A program made the translations under genes and the position numbers. From Paraclostridium tenue (lineage in GTDB: Bacteria; Bacillota; Clostridia; Peptostreptococcales; Peptostreptococcaceae), in NCBI RefSeq assembly GCF_015668515.1, contig NZ_JADPFO010000001.1, positions 561,425 through 625,424 of the forward strand: a stretch of DNA of 64,000 nt. Direction: 5' to 3'. This document shows positions 44,167-54,209 of the stretch, in pieces. The number at the start of each line of letters is the position of its first letter. Position 1 is the first letter of the stretch. The notes below the pieces were generated by a model. It was not told where the DNA came from, did not search any database, and saw only the letters and a list, made by a program, of their open reading frames with translations.

Positions 44167-44862
44167 TTATAAAATAACTTTTATTTTTTCATTTATACTT
44201 ATAGATTTATAATCTACATTACAATCATAAGCAAGTACAATTACTTTATTTAAACTAGCATTTTTTAATACATTTGCAAATTCTTCATGCATTTTAGTAT
44301 TAGGTGTAAAGTACTTAACACCTTTCATTTGTATTACGAATAGTATATAGCTTATATATCCATCTTTACTAGCTTCTACAAGCTCATTAATATGCTTAAC
44401 GCCTCTTTCAGTCTTTGCATCTGGAAATAATACAACACCATTTTCTTCTAAAGTAACACCTTTTACCTCTACAAAAGCTTTTTTATTTTCAGTTTCTATA
44501 TAAATATCAAATCTAGAAGATTTATATGTTTTTTCAGCTTTTATATAGGTAATTTCTTCATCTAAACCTGGTAGTATTATATCTTTATTTACTAAAGCCT
44601 CATAAACCACTTTATTTGGAACTTGAGAGTCCATATTAATAAGTCTATCTCCTTTTAAAACACTTATTAAAGAATATTTTGTTTTTCTATTTGGATTATC
44701 GTGTTCTTGAAGATAAACTGTACACCCTTCAATTAGTAGTTCTCTACATTTGCCAGTGTTTTTAACATGAACTATTTCTTCTTTTCCATTTACAATACAA
44801 TGTGCTATAAATCTATTAGGTCTTTTTATAAATGTAGCCTTTACCATATTTTCATATATCAT
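44167..44862 (-). CDS. sfsA: SfsA family DNA/RNA nuclease-like protein
   Basis: 231 residues: FIKRPNRFIAHCIVNGKEEIVHVKNTGKCRELL at the N-terminus (OB-like part), SSRFDIYIETENKKAFVEVKGVTLEENGVVLFPDAKTERGVKH (the PD-(D/E)XK-like core) and YILFVIQMKGVKYFTPN. SfsA was named for a sugar-fermentation phenotype; structural work suggests nucleic acid binding and nuclease activity. It lies 16 bp after the large ABC permease gene and may share its transcript. Length is normal. Confidence 0.9.
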   Translation of the reverse strand: MIYENMVKATFIKRPNRFIAHCIVNGKEEIVHVKNTGKCRELLIEGCTVYLQEHDNPNRKTKYSLISVLKGDRLINMDSQVPNKVVYEALVNKDIILPGLDEEITYIKAEKTYKSSRFDIYIETENKKAFVEVKGVTLEENGVVLFPDAKTERGVKHINELVEASKDGYISYILFVIQMKGVKYFTPNTKMHEEFANVLKNASLNKVIVLAYDCNVDYKSISINEKIKVIL

Positions 44863-44878
44863 TTTATATATTCCTTTA

Positions 44879-47800
44879 CTAATCTACAGATTTTAATGAT
44901 TCAACCATTTTAATTTTCTTTAACTTATAATACATACACAAGTTTACTAGCGTTGCAAATACAAATGTTAGTAAAGCTGATAATATAAAGCTTATAACTT
45001 TTATTTCTCTTCCAAACATAACAAAATCTAACTCTGCTGTAGTCATTATAAAGCTATGTAGAAAAATCCCTAGGAAAAGACCTAAAATTGTTCCTATTAT
45101 AGTTAAAATTATATTCTCTCTAAATACGTAAGAAGATACTTCTTTATCATAAAATCCTAATACTTTAATAGTAGCTATTTCTCTTATTCTTTCACTTATA
45201 TTAACATTTGTAAGATTGTATAAAACTATAAAGGCTAGTGTTCCAGCCGATACTATTATAAGTATTACAACACTGTTTAAATTAGATATCATATCAGAAA
45301 AAGATACTTTTGCATTTGTATTAAATGTAGCTGAACTTATATTCTTTAACTTCATCATATCTTTTCCTAACTCGTCTTCTGATATTTTATTATTCTTTGT
45401 ATTTATAAGTATTTGATTGAATTTAACATTTACTTTAAATGTTTTTTCGTATAATTTAGGACTCATGTATATATAGTGACCTACATAATTTTCAACTATT
45501 CCATCTACTTTAACTTTAAAAGTTTTATTTTCTTCATTTTTTATAGTTATTAAATCTCCTGTTTTAACTTTAAGTAGCTTAGCTAGTTTTTCAGAAATTA
45601 AAACACCATTATCATTTAATTTATACGTTTTATTACTTACCCTATTCTTAAGACTTATAAATTTATTTATATTATCTTTATTTTCAGGAACTATAATATT
45701 TACATCTTTTTGATTAGAGTTTTTACTTACTTTAAAGCTTTTACTTTTAATATTTAAATAGTCGTTAATTCTACTATCTTTACTTATACTATTTATTTCA
45801 TTGCTTTTAACATTTTTGTTCACATCTTTACTATAAGTCAGTGTTAAATTGTACTTCATTACATTATTGTATTGATTATCTACTATAGAAGATATGGAGT
45901 CTTTTATTCCAAATCCAGTAACTAAAAGAGCACTACATCCTGCTACACCTATTACAGTCATAAAAAATCTCTTTTTGTATCTAAATATATTTCTACAAGT
46001 TACTTTTTGTGTAAAGTTTAATCTACTCCATATAAATGGTATACGTTCAAGTAATATACGTTTCCCTTCTTTAGGAGCCTTAGATCTCATCAATGTAGAT
46101 GGAACTTCCTTTAATTCTTTGTAACAAGAATATACAGAAGCTAACGTAGTTGTTAGAACTGCTATTATAGTAGATATTAACAATAATTTCATATCAAAAC
46201 TTAAATTAACACTTGGAAGTGTATAAGTCGTGCTTGTATATGCATTGTATATTATTGAAGGAAAAACTGTAAGCCCTATTATATTTCCTAAAATACTTCC
46301 TCCTACACTAGCTATTAATGAATATAATACGTATTTAAGCACTATAGAGCTTGAGTTATATCCCAACGCTTTCATAGTACCTATATTTATTCTTTGCTCG
46401 TCCACCATTCTAGTCATAGTAGTTAAACATATTAATGCTGCTAATGAGAAGAAAAATACAGGGAATATTTTAGATATTGATTCTATACTTTCTGCAGAGT
46501 TTTTATAATCTACAAATCCGTAGTTTGCATTTCTATCAAGTACATACCACTTTCCAGATTTTATATCCTTAATCTTTTGCTCCTCTCTTAATATTTTAAC
46601 TTCTGCTTTTTCTAATTCAGTTTCAGCTTTTTCTTTATTTTTATTATATTCTTTTTTACCTTTATCTAGAGCTTCTTTACCTTTATTTAGTTTGGCTTTA
46701 GCTTTTTCAAGTCCATCTAATGCTTCTTTCTTATTAGTTTTTATATTGCTTTTTTGATGATTTATTTCTTCTTTTCCTTTTTCTACAGCATTCTTAGCCA
46801 TTAATAATTTTGACTCTGTTTCTTTAAATGATTGTTCTTTAGCCTTTAGTTTTTCATTAGAATCGTTTAATAAATCTTCTGAGATTTTTAATTTCTCTTT
46901 ACTTTGATTCAATATGACTTCTAGCTCTTTTCTTTTAGCATCATCTACATACTCATTAGACATTAAACTTTCTATACTAACTATATAATCTTTAAGAGTT
47001 ATAATTTCACTTTCTTTTACCTTTAACTCTTCCTTAGACTTATCTATTTGTTGTTGAATAGAATCTTTATTTTTATTGAATTCTTCTATTTTTTCATTTA
47101 GATGTTTTTCACTATCTTCTAATTTATTTTCTTCTTCTTTTATTTTTTCTTCTGATAAAGAAAAAGTATTGTTTAATTCTTTTTCTTTTTGATTTAATTC
47201 ATTTAAACTATTATTAAGATCTTTCTCAGATTTTTTGAGATTATTATTAGCTAGAGAAAGTTCTTCATATACTTTTTTCTTTTGATTTTTTAATTCATTT
47301 TTTCCTTCATTTAATTTTTTATTAGCTTCATTTTTAATATCTTCATATCTTAAATTTGCTCTTAAATTTCCTATATCCTCTATAGTATTTTTAGTTTCTT
47401 TTATGTGATCTTCATACTCATTAACATAAGAATTAAACTTCTTAGAATCTTTAGCTGTAACATAAATTTCTGTATAATCATCTAACTTAAATTCCTTATC
47501 AGGAACCATTATAAAGCTATCTAGTTGTCCATTACCTATATTACTACTACCTTTAGCATTTGATATATAATATGGAGTTTCAACTTTTCCTACAACTTTA
47601 TATTCTGTATTTCTTAAAGTATCACTTAGATCTTCTTTATTATCACCATAAAGCTTTAGGGTACTTCCTATTGGAATATTTAACGAGTCTTCTATGACAC
47701 ACTCTCCTAAGTTTTTAGGATATCTTCCTTTTGTTATTTTAACTTTATTTATGTAATCTTTGTTCTTTTCATCATCAGGTAATCCATGAACCTTTAAAAC

Positions 47801-48115
47801 TAATTGATTGGTACCAATACTTGTTAAAACTTCCTTGGAGTGTGTAGGATATACATTGTCAACTTTATCCACATTAGAAATAGCTTTAATATCTTCATCT
47901 GTTAATCCTAAATTTGATATTACAGTTATATCCATTAAATTATTGTCATCATAATATTTATCTGCAGTTAGCTTCATAACTGGTGATGCGACTTTTATAC
48001 CAGTAAAAAAAGAAACCCCTAATGTTATTATGGCAAATACAGATATAAATCTCCCTTTAGATTTTTTTATTTCTCTAAATGTATCTTTAAGTAAAGGGTT
48101 TTTCATTCTTACCAC
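44879..48115 (-). CDS. FtsX-type ABC transporter permease with large coiled-coil extracellular domain
   Basis: 1078 residues. N-terminal transmembrane helix (~20-42), an MacB-like periplasmic/extracellular domain (~45-245), then about 260 residues of coiled coil (~255-520, heptads rich in Lys and Glu), three helices (~545-680), a connection, a second MacB-like domain (~720-930) and four final helices (~950-1070), each block ending in the FtsX core. The coiled coil is far larger than in ordinary lipoprotein or peptide exporters. The start is GTG at 48115 (AAGGA nearby) or ATG at 48106. Overlaps the ATPase gene by 7 bp. Confidence 0.88.
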   Translation of the reverse strand: MVRMKNPLLKDTFREIKKSKGRFISVFAIITLGVSFFTGIKVASPVMKLTADKYYDDNNLMDITVISNLGLTDEDIKAISNVDKVDNVYPTHSKEVLTSIGTNQLVLKVHGLPDDEKNKDYINKVKITKGRYPKNLGECVIEDSLNIPIGSTLKLYGDNKEDLSDTLRNTEYKVVGKVETPYYISNAKGSSNIGNGQLDSFIMVPDKEFKLDDYTEIYVTAKDSKKFNSYVNEYEDHIKETKNTIEDIGNLRANLRYEDIKNEANKKLNEGKNELKNQKKKVYEELSLANNNLKKSEKDLNNSLNELNQKEKELNNTFSLSEEKIKEEENKLEDSEKHLNEKIEEFNKNKDSIQQQIDKSKEELKVKESEIITLKDYIVSIESLMSNEYVDDAKRKELEVILNQSKEKLKISEDLLNDSNEKLKAKEQSFKETESKLLMAKNAVEKGKEEINHQKSNIKTNKKEALDGLEKAKAKLNKGKEALDKGKKEYNKNKEKAETELEKAEVKILREEQKIKDIKSGKWYVLDRNANYGFVDYKNSAESIESISKIFPVFFFSLAALICLTTMTRMVDEQRINIGTMKALGYNSSSIVLKYVLYSLIASVGGSILGNIIGLTVFPSIIYNAYTSTTYTLPSVNLSFDMKLLLISTIIAVLTTTLASVYSCYKELKEVPSTLMRSKAPKEGKRILLERIPFIWSRLNFTQKVTCRNIFRYKKRFFMTVIGVAGCSALLVTGFGIKDSISSIVDNQYNNVMKYNLTLTYSKDVNKNVKSNEINSISKDSRINDYLNIKSKSFKVSKNSNQKDVNIIVPENKDNINKFISLKNRVSNKTYKLNDNGVLISEKLAKLLKVKTGDLITIKNEENKTFKVKVDGIVENYVGHYIYMSPKLYEKTFKVNVKFNQILINTKNNKISEDELGKDMMKLKNISSATFNTNAKVSFSDMISNLNSVVILIIVSAGTLAFIVLYNLTNVNISERIREIATIKVLGFYDKEVSSYVFRENIILTIIGTILGLFLGIFLHSFIMTTAELDFVMFGREIKVISFILSALLTFVFATLVNLCMYYKLKKIKMVESLKSVD

Positions 48116-48813
48116 TCTATCCTTTCTATAGGAATAGGCTTTTCATTCTTTAATACATTATGTACTTTACCATTTTTAACTGTTATAACTTTATCCCCCA
48201 TAGGAGCTATTGCCATATTATGGGTTATTATTACCACAGTCATTCCAAGGTTTTTATTTGTATCTTGAAGTACTTTTAGTATATTTTTGCCAGTGTTATA
48301 ATCTAGTGCTCCTGTTGGTTCATCACATAGCAAAAGTTTTGGATTTTTGGCTAATGCACGAGCTATAGCAACTCTTTGTTGCTCTCCTCCCGATAATTGA
48401 GATGGGAAGTTATTTTTTCTATGATCAAGGCCTACAGAACTTATAACATCTTCAGGACTTAAAGGGTTTTTACATATTTGAGTTGCTAGTTCAATATTTT
48501 CTATTGCAGTTAAATTTTGAACTAGGTTGTAAAATTGAAATACAAATCCTATATCATGTCGTCTATACTTAGTTAATTCTTTTTCATTATATAAACTTAT
48601 ATCATTATTATCTACTAATACACTCCCTGATGTTGAGGTATCCATTCCGCCTAGTATATTCAATATAGTACTTTTTCCGGCTCCACTAGCTCCTACAACT
48701 ATCACAAGTTCTCCTTTATCTATAGTGAAGTCTACACCATCTAGTGCATTTATTTTTACTTCTCCCATAGAATAGGTCTTTTTTACATTTTCAAATTTTA
48801 TGTAGTTTTGCAT
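48109..48813 (-). CDS. ABC transporter ATP-binding protein (LolD/MacB class)
   Basis: 234 residues. Walker [11 protein letters not shown]-loop VFQFYN, signature [15 protein letters not shown], Walker [13 protein letters not shown] and switch His in VIITHN. It is the ATPase partner of the FtsX permease whose gene overlaps it by 7 bp. The system is probably a mechanotransmission-type exporter or a wall regulator, not an importer. GGAGG with a further AGGAG precedes the ATG. Confidence 0.92.
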   Translation of the reverse strand: MQNYIKFENVKKTYSMGEVKINALDGVDFTIDKGELVIVVGASGAGKSTILNILGGMDTSTSGSVLVDNNDISLYNEKELTKYRRHDIGFVFQFYNLVQNLTAIENIELATQICKNPLSPEDVISSVGLDHRKNNFPSQLSGGEQQRVAIARALAKNPKLLLCDEPTGALDYNTGKNILKVLQDTNKNLGMTVVIITHNMAIAPMGDKVITVKNGKVHNVLKNEKPIPIERIEW

Positions 48814-48893
48814 ATCATCTCCTCCTGTTTCTCCTAGTAATTATACACTATTTAAGCTAATAACTGAATGTAGTTATATATTTAAATTAAATA

Positions 48894-48993
48894 TTTAAGG
48901 GAGCTATTTAATAGCTCCCTTAATATTATCATATATAAGTTTTATATTAACTTATACATGGAGTAAAAAGCCTTGAGTGTACACTCAAGGCTT
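48894..48993. terminator. Two tandem hairpins
   Basis: AAGCCTTGAGTG-TA-CACTCAAGGCTT (48968-48993) with a T run on the minus strand terminates the pentapeptide gene. AAGGGAGCTATT/AATAGCTCCCTT (48898-48922) is a second hairpin with a weaker tail, in the leader of the ABC operon. Confidence 0.75.
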
Positions 48994-49060
48994 GGAAATA
49001 CTACATAAATATAAAACTTTTAAAATTCACTCCTCATTTATCGACAATTTAGAAGTTTAA

Positions 49061-50251
49061 CTATCTTACAACTTTTCTAGTTAATGTACCTATTCCTAAT
49101 CCCATCATAATAATACCAATTAAAATTTCTAAATTAGTTAAAATATAGCTTGTTTGGGTTGGCTCGCAATTTATTGTTCCTACTCCTCCAAATGCTCCTA
49201 CACTTAAAGTTATGGCTTCATTAAAATGAGTTAAAAATGTTGGTAATGATAAATTTTTCATTGTACTCATATTATATATAACTACTTGTTCATCTACTTC
49301 AACTCCTAAAAATAAATATAAAATCGCAAATACTAATATAATAACTAAAGATGAATATATTGCATATTCTGGTCTTTCTCCATATCCACATGTTAGCCAA
49401 TATAAATAAGATTCAATTTTAGGTATAAATTTAAGAGCTTTTCTTTGTGTAGTTTTACATAAATAATAATATTCTCCAAAATTATTATCTAAAGAGTTTT
49501 CTTTAAATTTATCAGCTATAGTTTCATATACCATATAAATACCTTCGTATTCTTCTTTAGTTTTATTTCTTATAGATATTTTATCAAAAAAGCTTTTTTC
49601 ATCTAGTTTAGTTTGAAACTTATCTCTAAACTCTAAATCTTTAATATATGTTGAAAAAACTTTAACTCCACATAAATCACAATCTGAAATAATTATCATA
49701 TTTAATTCACTATCTTTAATTATTACACTATTCATATCACTTTGTTCAAAATTTGTATTTTTAATTTTACAATGTTCAAAAATTACAAAGGCTAATACAC
49801 AATTTAAAAATTTTGCATATATATCACACTGTATAAAAGTACATGAGAAGTTATCATATTTATTCAAAGATGGCTTACTATTACTATCTTCTTTTAGAAA
49901 ACTACAATTTTCAAAAGCTACTCCGCCTTTTCCAAATTCACAACCTTCAAATGTACATCCTATAAATCTACATTCTTTAAATTTTATATTATCAAACTTA
50001 CATCCTATAAATTTTGAACATAATATATCCTTATTTTCTATAGTAGAAAATTTATCTTCATCCAAGATTCCTTTTTTACCAAACTCATCTTCATTAAATA
50101 TTTTATAACTATAAGTTTTACAAGGTTTATAGTTTTTAGCTAAATCTTTATGTTTTACCATATCATTAAATAAATTTTCATTATTCTTTTTTCTATTTTT
50201 TAATTGTTTTTGAGCTACAAAAACTTCTTCTTTAAAATTTATATAACCCAT
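49061..50251 (-). CDS. Pentapeptide-repeat protein fused to an ion-channel-like domain
   Basis: 396 residues. Residues ~60-200 are pentapeptide repeats (CSKFIGCKFDNIKFKECRFIGCTFEGCEF), a right-handed beta-helix. After a charged linker (~205-275), two transmembrane helices flank a pore-like hairpin (~285-396): helix YAIYSSLVIILVFAILYLFLG, then EAITLSVGAFGGVGTINCEP, then a final helix. The position of the pore resembles two-helix K+ channels, but the filter TVGYG is replaced by VGAFGGVG. Similar fusions are annotated as pentapeptide ion-channel proteins; conductance and role are unknown. Gene lies 21 bp downstream of the DUF362 gene. Confidence 0.8.
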   Translation of the reverse strand: MGYINFKEEVFVAQKQLKNRKKNNENLFNDMVKHKDLAKNYKPCKTYSYKIFNEDEFGKKGILDEDKFSTIENKDILCSKFIGCKFDNIKFKECRFIGCTFEGCEFGKGGVAFENCSFLKEDSNSKPSLNKYDNFSCTFIQCDIYAKFLNCVLAFVIFEHCKIKNTNFEQSDMNSVIIKDSELNMIIISDCDLCGVKVFSTYIKDLEFRDKFQTKLDEKSFFDKISIRNKTKEEYEGIYMVYETIADKFKENSLDNNFGEYYYLCKTTQRKALKFIPKIESYLYWLTCGYGERPEYAIYSSLVIILVFAILYLFLGVEVDEQVVIYNMSTMKNLSLPTFLTHFNEAITLSVGAFGGVGTINCEPTQTSYILTNLEILIGIIMMGLGIGTLTRKVVR

Positions 50252-50272
50252 ATAAATTCTCCTAGCATTAAT

Positions 50273-51211
50273 TTATTTTGGTTGCGATCCATGTATGTTT
50301 TTTATTTCATTATTATCTAGTATAACAGATTTACCATATGCAGCTTTTGTAAATAATTTTTCAGCCTTTTTAAGTTCAATTCCTTTAATAATCATATTTT
50401 CAACCTTAGCTTCTCCGATACCATCGTTGTATAGTTTATACAGGTATGCAATTGCTTGAGGTAAAAAACCTAATAGCCTTGCACCTATAGTATCTACTGC
50501 TACAGGATCTGTTCCAACTATTATAAGTCCATTTGTATCAATTGGTATTCCTCCTGTAGGTCCTGTTCCAATCATAGCTTTATCACAACTTACAATAGAT
50601 ATATCTATAGGAATCTTATTCATTATACAACTTATAAATCCATGTAAATCTTCATGTATACCAGTTTTTTTCTTAGGATATCCATGAATCTCTGCTGGTG
50701 GCCAACCCATTGCTATGTTTTTAATACTTGCTGTTATAGTAGCTTCTTCGTGCATTTTAAGTTGAGTAAAAGATATTATAACATCAGCTTCATTTACAAT
50801 TTTATTTATAGGAGTAGATTTTATTATATTATGATTTATATCTAAATCTATATATGGACCATAATTCATGTCAACAAATTCTATATTTTCTTCCTCAAGT
50901 ATTTTATCATATCCTACGTTCTTCATAACATCTGGTGTTTTAGCCCCTCCAGCTCCAACTGCTATAGTTATGCTTTTAGGATTTTTCTCTTTAATATATC
51001 TTATCAATGTTCTTAAGGTATTAGGTCCTACAACTGTTCCTGAGCTTGGCTTATAATCTTTAACCCAGTTTGGAGCAATTACTACTTTATCTCCTGGTTT
51101 TATAATTTCATTAATGGGTAACATATCTAGTGCTTTTTCTAAGGACTTCCCTTCACTAATACCTTTTTCTATAGCAACTATGGGTTTATTTATTCTTCTT
51201 TCTCTTATCAT
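50273..51211 (-). CDS. DUF362 domain protein
   Basis: 312 residues from the ATG at 51211, which has GGAGG 7 bases upstream (the longer frame to 51229 contains the site). The DUF362 pattern is clear: VVIAPNWVKDYKPSSGTVVGPNTLRTL, ITVAVGAGGAKTPDVMK, ADVIISFTQLKMHEEATITASIKNIAMG and the C-terminal ATDPVAVDTIGARLLG. No ferredoxin domain is attached. The family is uncharacterised, possibly metal-binding. Followed 21 bp later by the pentapeptide channel gene. Confidence 0.88.
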   Translation of the reverse strand: MIRERRINKPIVAIEKGISEGKSLEKALDMLPINEIIKPGDKVVIAPNWVKDYKPSSGTVVGPNTLRTLIRYIKEKNPKSITIAVGAGGAKTPDVMKNVGYDKILEEENIEFVDMNYGPYIDLDINHNIIKSTPINKIVNEADVIISFTQLKMHEEATITASIKNIAMGWPPAEIHGYPKKKTGIHEDLHGFISCIMNKIPIDISIVSCDKAMIGTGPTGGIPIDTNGLIIVGTDPVAVDTIGARLLGFLPQAIAYLYKLYNDGIGEAKVENMIIKGIELKKAEKLFTKAAYGKSVILDNNEIKNIHGSQPK

Positions 51212-51298
51212 AATATCACCTCCGTACAATACTCTTAATATGTAGTTTAAACATTTAATTACATATTATTCCTATTATAGTGATTTATATAAAAAAAG

Positions 51299-51350
51299 AA
51301 CCGTAATAAACAATCACTTAACTAGTTAAATTTGTTTATTACGGTTTTTT
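51299..51350. terminator. Terminator after the LUD gene
   Basis: AACCGTAATAAAC/GTTTATTACGGTT stem with T runs on both strands. Confidence 0.85.
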
Positions 51351-51992
51351 TTAATAACCAAAACTTTCATTTAAAAATATAACATGTATTCTATCTTTTG
51401 TTCTTTGTCTTTTTATTACTGAATATTCACAACATATCCTATCACTACTGTTACAATCCATACAACAACCTGTTATTTTACAAGGAGTTTTAGTGTCTAA
51501 CCTTTTAGCATTTGCTGGTCCTGATAATAATTCATTTCTTTTTATAGCCTCATCAATATTTTTTACTATTTTATTTATACCGCATATAACTATAACTTTA
51601 TCTGGTCCATAAAGCATAGCAGCTATTCTATTACCATTGCCATCTACATTATACAATTCACCATTTTCTGTTATAGCATTAGTACTAGTAAAATATGCAT
51701 CTGATAGAAAAGCTTTTCTATGCATGTCTTTTAAGTCTTTAGGAGTTAAGTTTTTTAAATATCTATCTAAAAAATTATATCTTCCACTTCTTAAATGATC
51801 TATTATACCTGTTTCAAAAAGTGTTTGAGACCCTCCACATGCAACTAATGAATCTTTTTTAACCAATTCAGTTATTTTCTGAATTAATTCTTCATTTGAA
51901 TTTACTAAATATCCATTCATATTGTTATTTTCAAGTGACTTAATAGTTCTTTCAATTCTTTTTTCATTTACCCAATTTAAATTCTTATCCAT
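51351..51992 (-). CDS. LUD domain protein (LutC/YkgG-like)
   Basis: 213 residues: LVACGGSQTLFETGIIDHL, AFLSDAYFTSTNAITENGELYNVDGNGNRIAAMLYGPDKVIVICGINKIV in spaced form, and a C-terminal cysteine-rich stretch (CKITGCCMDC...CCEYS). LUD proteins work in lactate or related acid oxidation with Fe-S partners, but this stand-alone form (DUF162 with a Cys tail) is common in clostridia without lutA/lutB and has no set role. AAGGGAG precedes the ATG. Confidence 0.85.
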   Translation of the reverse strand: MDKNLNWVNEKRIERTIKSLENNNMNGYLVNSNEELIQKITELVKKDSLVACGGSQTLFETGIIDHLRSGRYNFLDRYLKNLTPKDLKDMHRKAFLSDAYFTSTNAITENGELYNVDGNGNRIAAMLYGPDKVIVICGINKIVKNIDEAIKRNELLSGPANAKRLDTKTPCKITGCCMDCNSSDRICCEYSVIKRQRTKDRIHVIFLNESFGY

Positions 51993-52017
51993 GTTTATCT
52001 CCCTTATTTATAATTTT

Positions 52018-52872
52018 TTAATATCTTTCACCCTTATAATATATAAGAGCGTTTATTTCACATCCTAAAAGCATAATCCAACTACTCAAATAAAACCATG
52101 TAAGAAGTGCTATTATACCTCCTATACTTCCATATATAACTTGATAATTAGAAAAATTATTAGTATAAAAAGAAAATACAACTGATACTAATATCCATCC
52201 AAATATAGAAAGTACAGCCCCTGGCATAGCCTCTATCAATGTAATCTTTTTATTTGGACCGTATCTAAAAAGAGAACTAACTATCCATATTGTTATCGCT
52301 ATTACAAATGAATATCTAAATAAGTTCCATGTTGGAATAAATATCTTACTTAATCCTAAGAATTTAAATACTACAAATCCTACTTTTTCTCCATATAATA
52401 AAAATACCATAGATGAAACTATTAAAACTATAAGTTCTACTGTAAAATAAAAAGAGATTAATATAAGTTTAAAAAATGATCTTGTCTCTTTAAGACTATA
52501 AGATTTATTTATGCCTTTTATAAACACTCTAACAGCCCTAGATGAACTCCATAAAGTAAAAATAAAACTCACAACTGTCAAGCTTATATTTCTATCATGT
52601 ATTGCCGATTTTATTATAGATTCTATAAGTGCAAAGGCACTATGTGGAATTAAATCATCAAATGAGTGCAAAAACTTATTTATATGTATTATAGGTATAT
52701 ATCCTAATAAATTTATCATAAATATCAAAAATGGAAATATAGAAAGCAATAAATAATAAGACATAGCTGCAGCTCTTGAATTTACGTCATTTATATTTAT
52801 TTGTTTGTATATGATATTATTTTGCACATTACTTTTTATATTATTTTTTATATTATTTATAAGATCTACCAC
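52018..52872 (-). CDS. YihY/BrkB family membrane protein
   Basis: 284 residues with six hydrophobic helices. The motifs AAAMSYYLLLSIFPFLIFMINLLGYIP, FTLWSSSRAVRVFIKGINKSY and YGSIGGIIALLTWFYLSSWIMLLGCEINAL define the YihY/UPF0761 (BrkB) family, formerly called RNase BN by mistake. Function is unclear (possible transport or lipid role). The start is a GTG at 52872 with a poor ribosome binding site, so the start is uncertain; 26 bp separate it from the next leftward gene. Confidence 0.87.
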   Translation of the reverse strand: MVDLINNIKNNIKSNVQNNIIYKQININDVNSRAAAMSYYLLLSIFPFLIFMINLLGYIPIIHINKFLHSFDDLIPHSAFALIESIIKSAIHDRNISLTVVSFIFTLWSSSRAVRVFIKGINKSYSLKETRSFFKLILISFYFTVELIVLIVSSMVFLLYGEKVGFVVFKFLGLSKIFIPTWNLFRYSFVIAITIWIVSSLFRYGPNKKITLIEAMPGAVLSIFGWILVSVVFSFYTNNFSNYQVIYGSIGGIIALLTWFYLSSWIMLLGCEINALIYYKGERY

Positions 52873-52956
52873 CCTTCACTCTTGTGATATCATAATATAT
52901 TATATATCAAAAAATAAAAGTATTGCTAGTTCAAAACAATACTTTTTTTTTGGTTA

Positions 52957-53952
52957 TTAATTTATATAATCTCTTAATTTGTTTTTAGTATTTTCATCTG
53001 CAAAAGAAGCTTCTACACTATTTAAATATATTATTTTATAGTCTCTCTCATTCATATTAAATCCATTTAATATTATATCGTACTCATTACTTAAATCTAT
53101 ATCTGAAACTGTTCTATTATCTGTATTTAAAGATACTTTAATTCCGTCTTTATGAAAATCTTTTAAAGGATAGTTAACTATATCTTTTATAGCTTTAGTC
53201 TGTAAATTGCTTGTAGGACACATTTCTAAGGTTACATTGTTTTGTTTAACTACATCATAAGCTTTTTTACAATCTTTTATAAATACACCATGTCCTATTC
53301 TTTCTGCTTTTAAGATTTCAACAGCTTCTAATACATTTTCTCCTATTCCAGTTTCCCCTGCATGTATAGTAACTCTATATCCGTATTTTCTAGCTAAAGC
53401 TATAGGTTCTTCAAATTTTTTAGAGAATCGTTCATTTTCACTTGAACATAAATCAATAGCTACAACACCTTTGTTTAAAAATTCTTTTCCTGCTTCTATA
53501 ACATCATAACTACTTTCAACGTCCATAGTTCTCATACATGATAATATTAAATTACCTTTTATATCGTATTTTTCTTCTGCTCTTTTTATACCATTTAATA
53601 CACTCTCTATTACTTCTTTAGTATTTAATCCTTTATTTATATGAAGAAGTGGTGCAAATCTTATTTCCATATATACCACATTTTCATTAAATGCATCTTC
53701 CATTAATTCAAAAGCTATTCTATCTAAACTTTCTTTATCTTGCATTATAAGTCCTGGTAATTTAAATCTTTTTAAATATTCATCTAACGATTTACAATCC
53801 TTAGGAGCTACCATCATAGATTTTATTTCTTCTAAATCTTTAGAAGGTATATCTATATTGTTTTTATTAGCTAAATCTATTATTGTGCTTGGTCTGACAC
53901 TTCCATCTAAGTGGCAATGTAATTCTATTTTTGGTAAATTTTTAAAGTTCAT
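52957..53952 (-). CDS. add: Adenosine deaminase
   Basis: 331 residues with all metal and catalytic residues: HCHLDG (two His), HAGETG (His/Glu), ERIGHG (His) and LNTDNR (Asp). It deaminates adenosine (or adenine in some close relatives) to inosine (hypoxanthine) for purine salvage. AAGGAGAGG precedes the ATG. The gene lies behind an adenine-type purine riboswitch with an antiterminating layout, so expression should rise with adenine. Whether it prefers adenosine or adenine cannot be told from sequence. Confidence 0.92.
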   Translation of the reverse strand: MNFKNLPKIELHCHLDGSVRPSTIIDLANKNNIDIPSKDLEEIKSMMVAPKDCKSLDEYLKRFKLPGLIMQDKESLDRIAFELMEDAFNENVVYMEIRFAPLLHINKGLNTKEVIESVLNGIKRAEEKYDIKGNLILSCMRTMDVESSYDVIEAGKEFLNKGVVAIDLCSSENERFSKKFEEPIALARKYGYRVTIHAGETGIGENVLEAVEILKAERIGHGVFIKDCKKAYDVVKQNNVTLEMCPTSNLQTKAIKDIVNYPLKDFHKDGIKVSLNTDNRTVSDIDLSNEYDIILNGFNMNERDYKIIYLNSVEASFADENTKNKLRDYIN

Positions 53953-54020
53953 ATTATCCTCTCCTTAATCTTTGTTTATATAAATTAATATTTGTTTTAT
54001 TTACTTTTAAAAATATATAT

Positions 54021-54127
54021 AAAAATCCTGATTACAAAGAAAATACAATTAAAGTATTTTCTTTGTAATCAGGATTTTTCGGAACCTGGTAGAAACTCCC
54101 AAACCATATTATTGGGATTATACAAAG
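54021..54127 (-). promoter_or_regulatory. Adenine riboswitch (purine class) with terminator, upstream of add
   Basis: On the minus strand, P1 CTTTGTA (54127-54121)/TACAAAG (54067-54061) encloses TATAATCCCAATAATATGG and GTTTGGGAGTTTCTACC, the purine-riboswitch core; the 3' side reads CCTGATTAC, with T at the specificity position (position 74), which marks adenine rather than guanine. A 26-bp terminator stem (54021-54046 with 54054-54079) uses the 3' part of the aptamer, so ligand binding should prevent termination. Adenine riboswitches before add are documented in other bacteria. Confidence 0.92.
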
Positions 54128-54209
54128 TTATTTCTCATTTTTTATTTTTATCATTGTATCATATTTGCTAACAATGTCAATATAAAATGTAAATATAATA
54201 AAAAATCTT

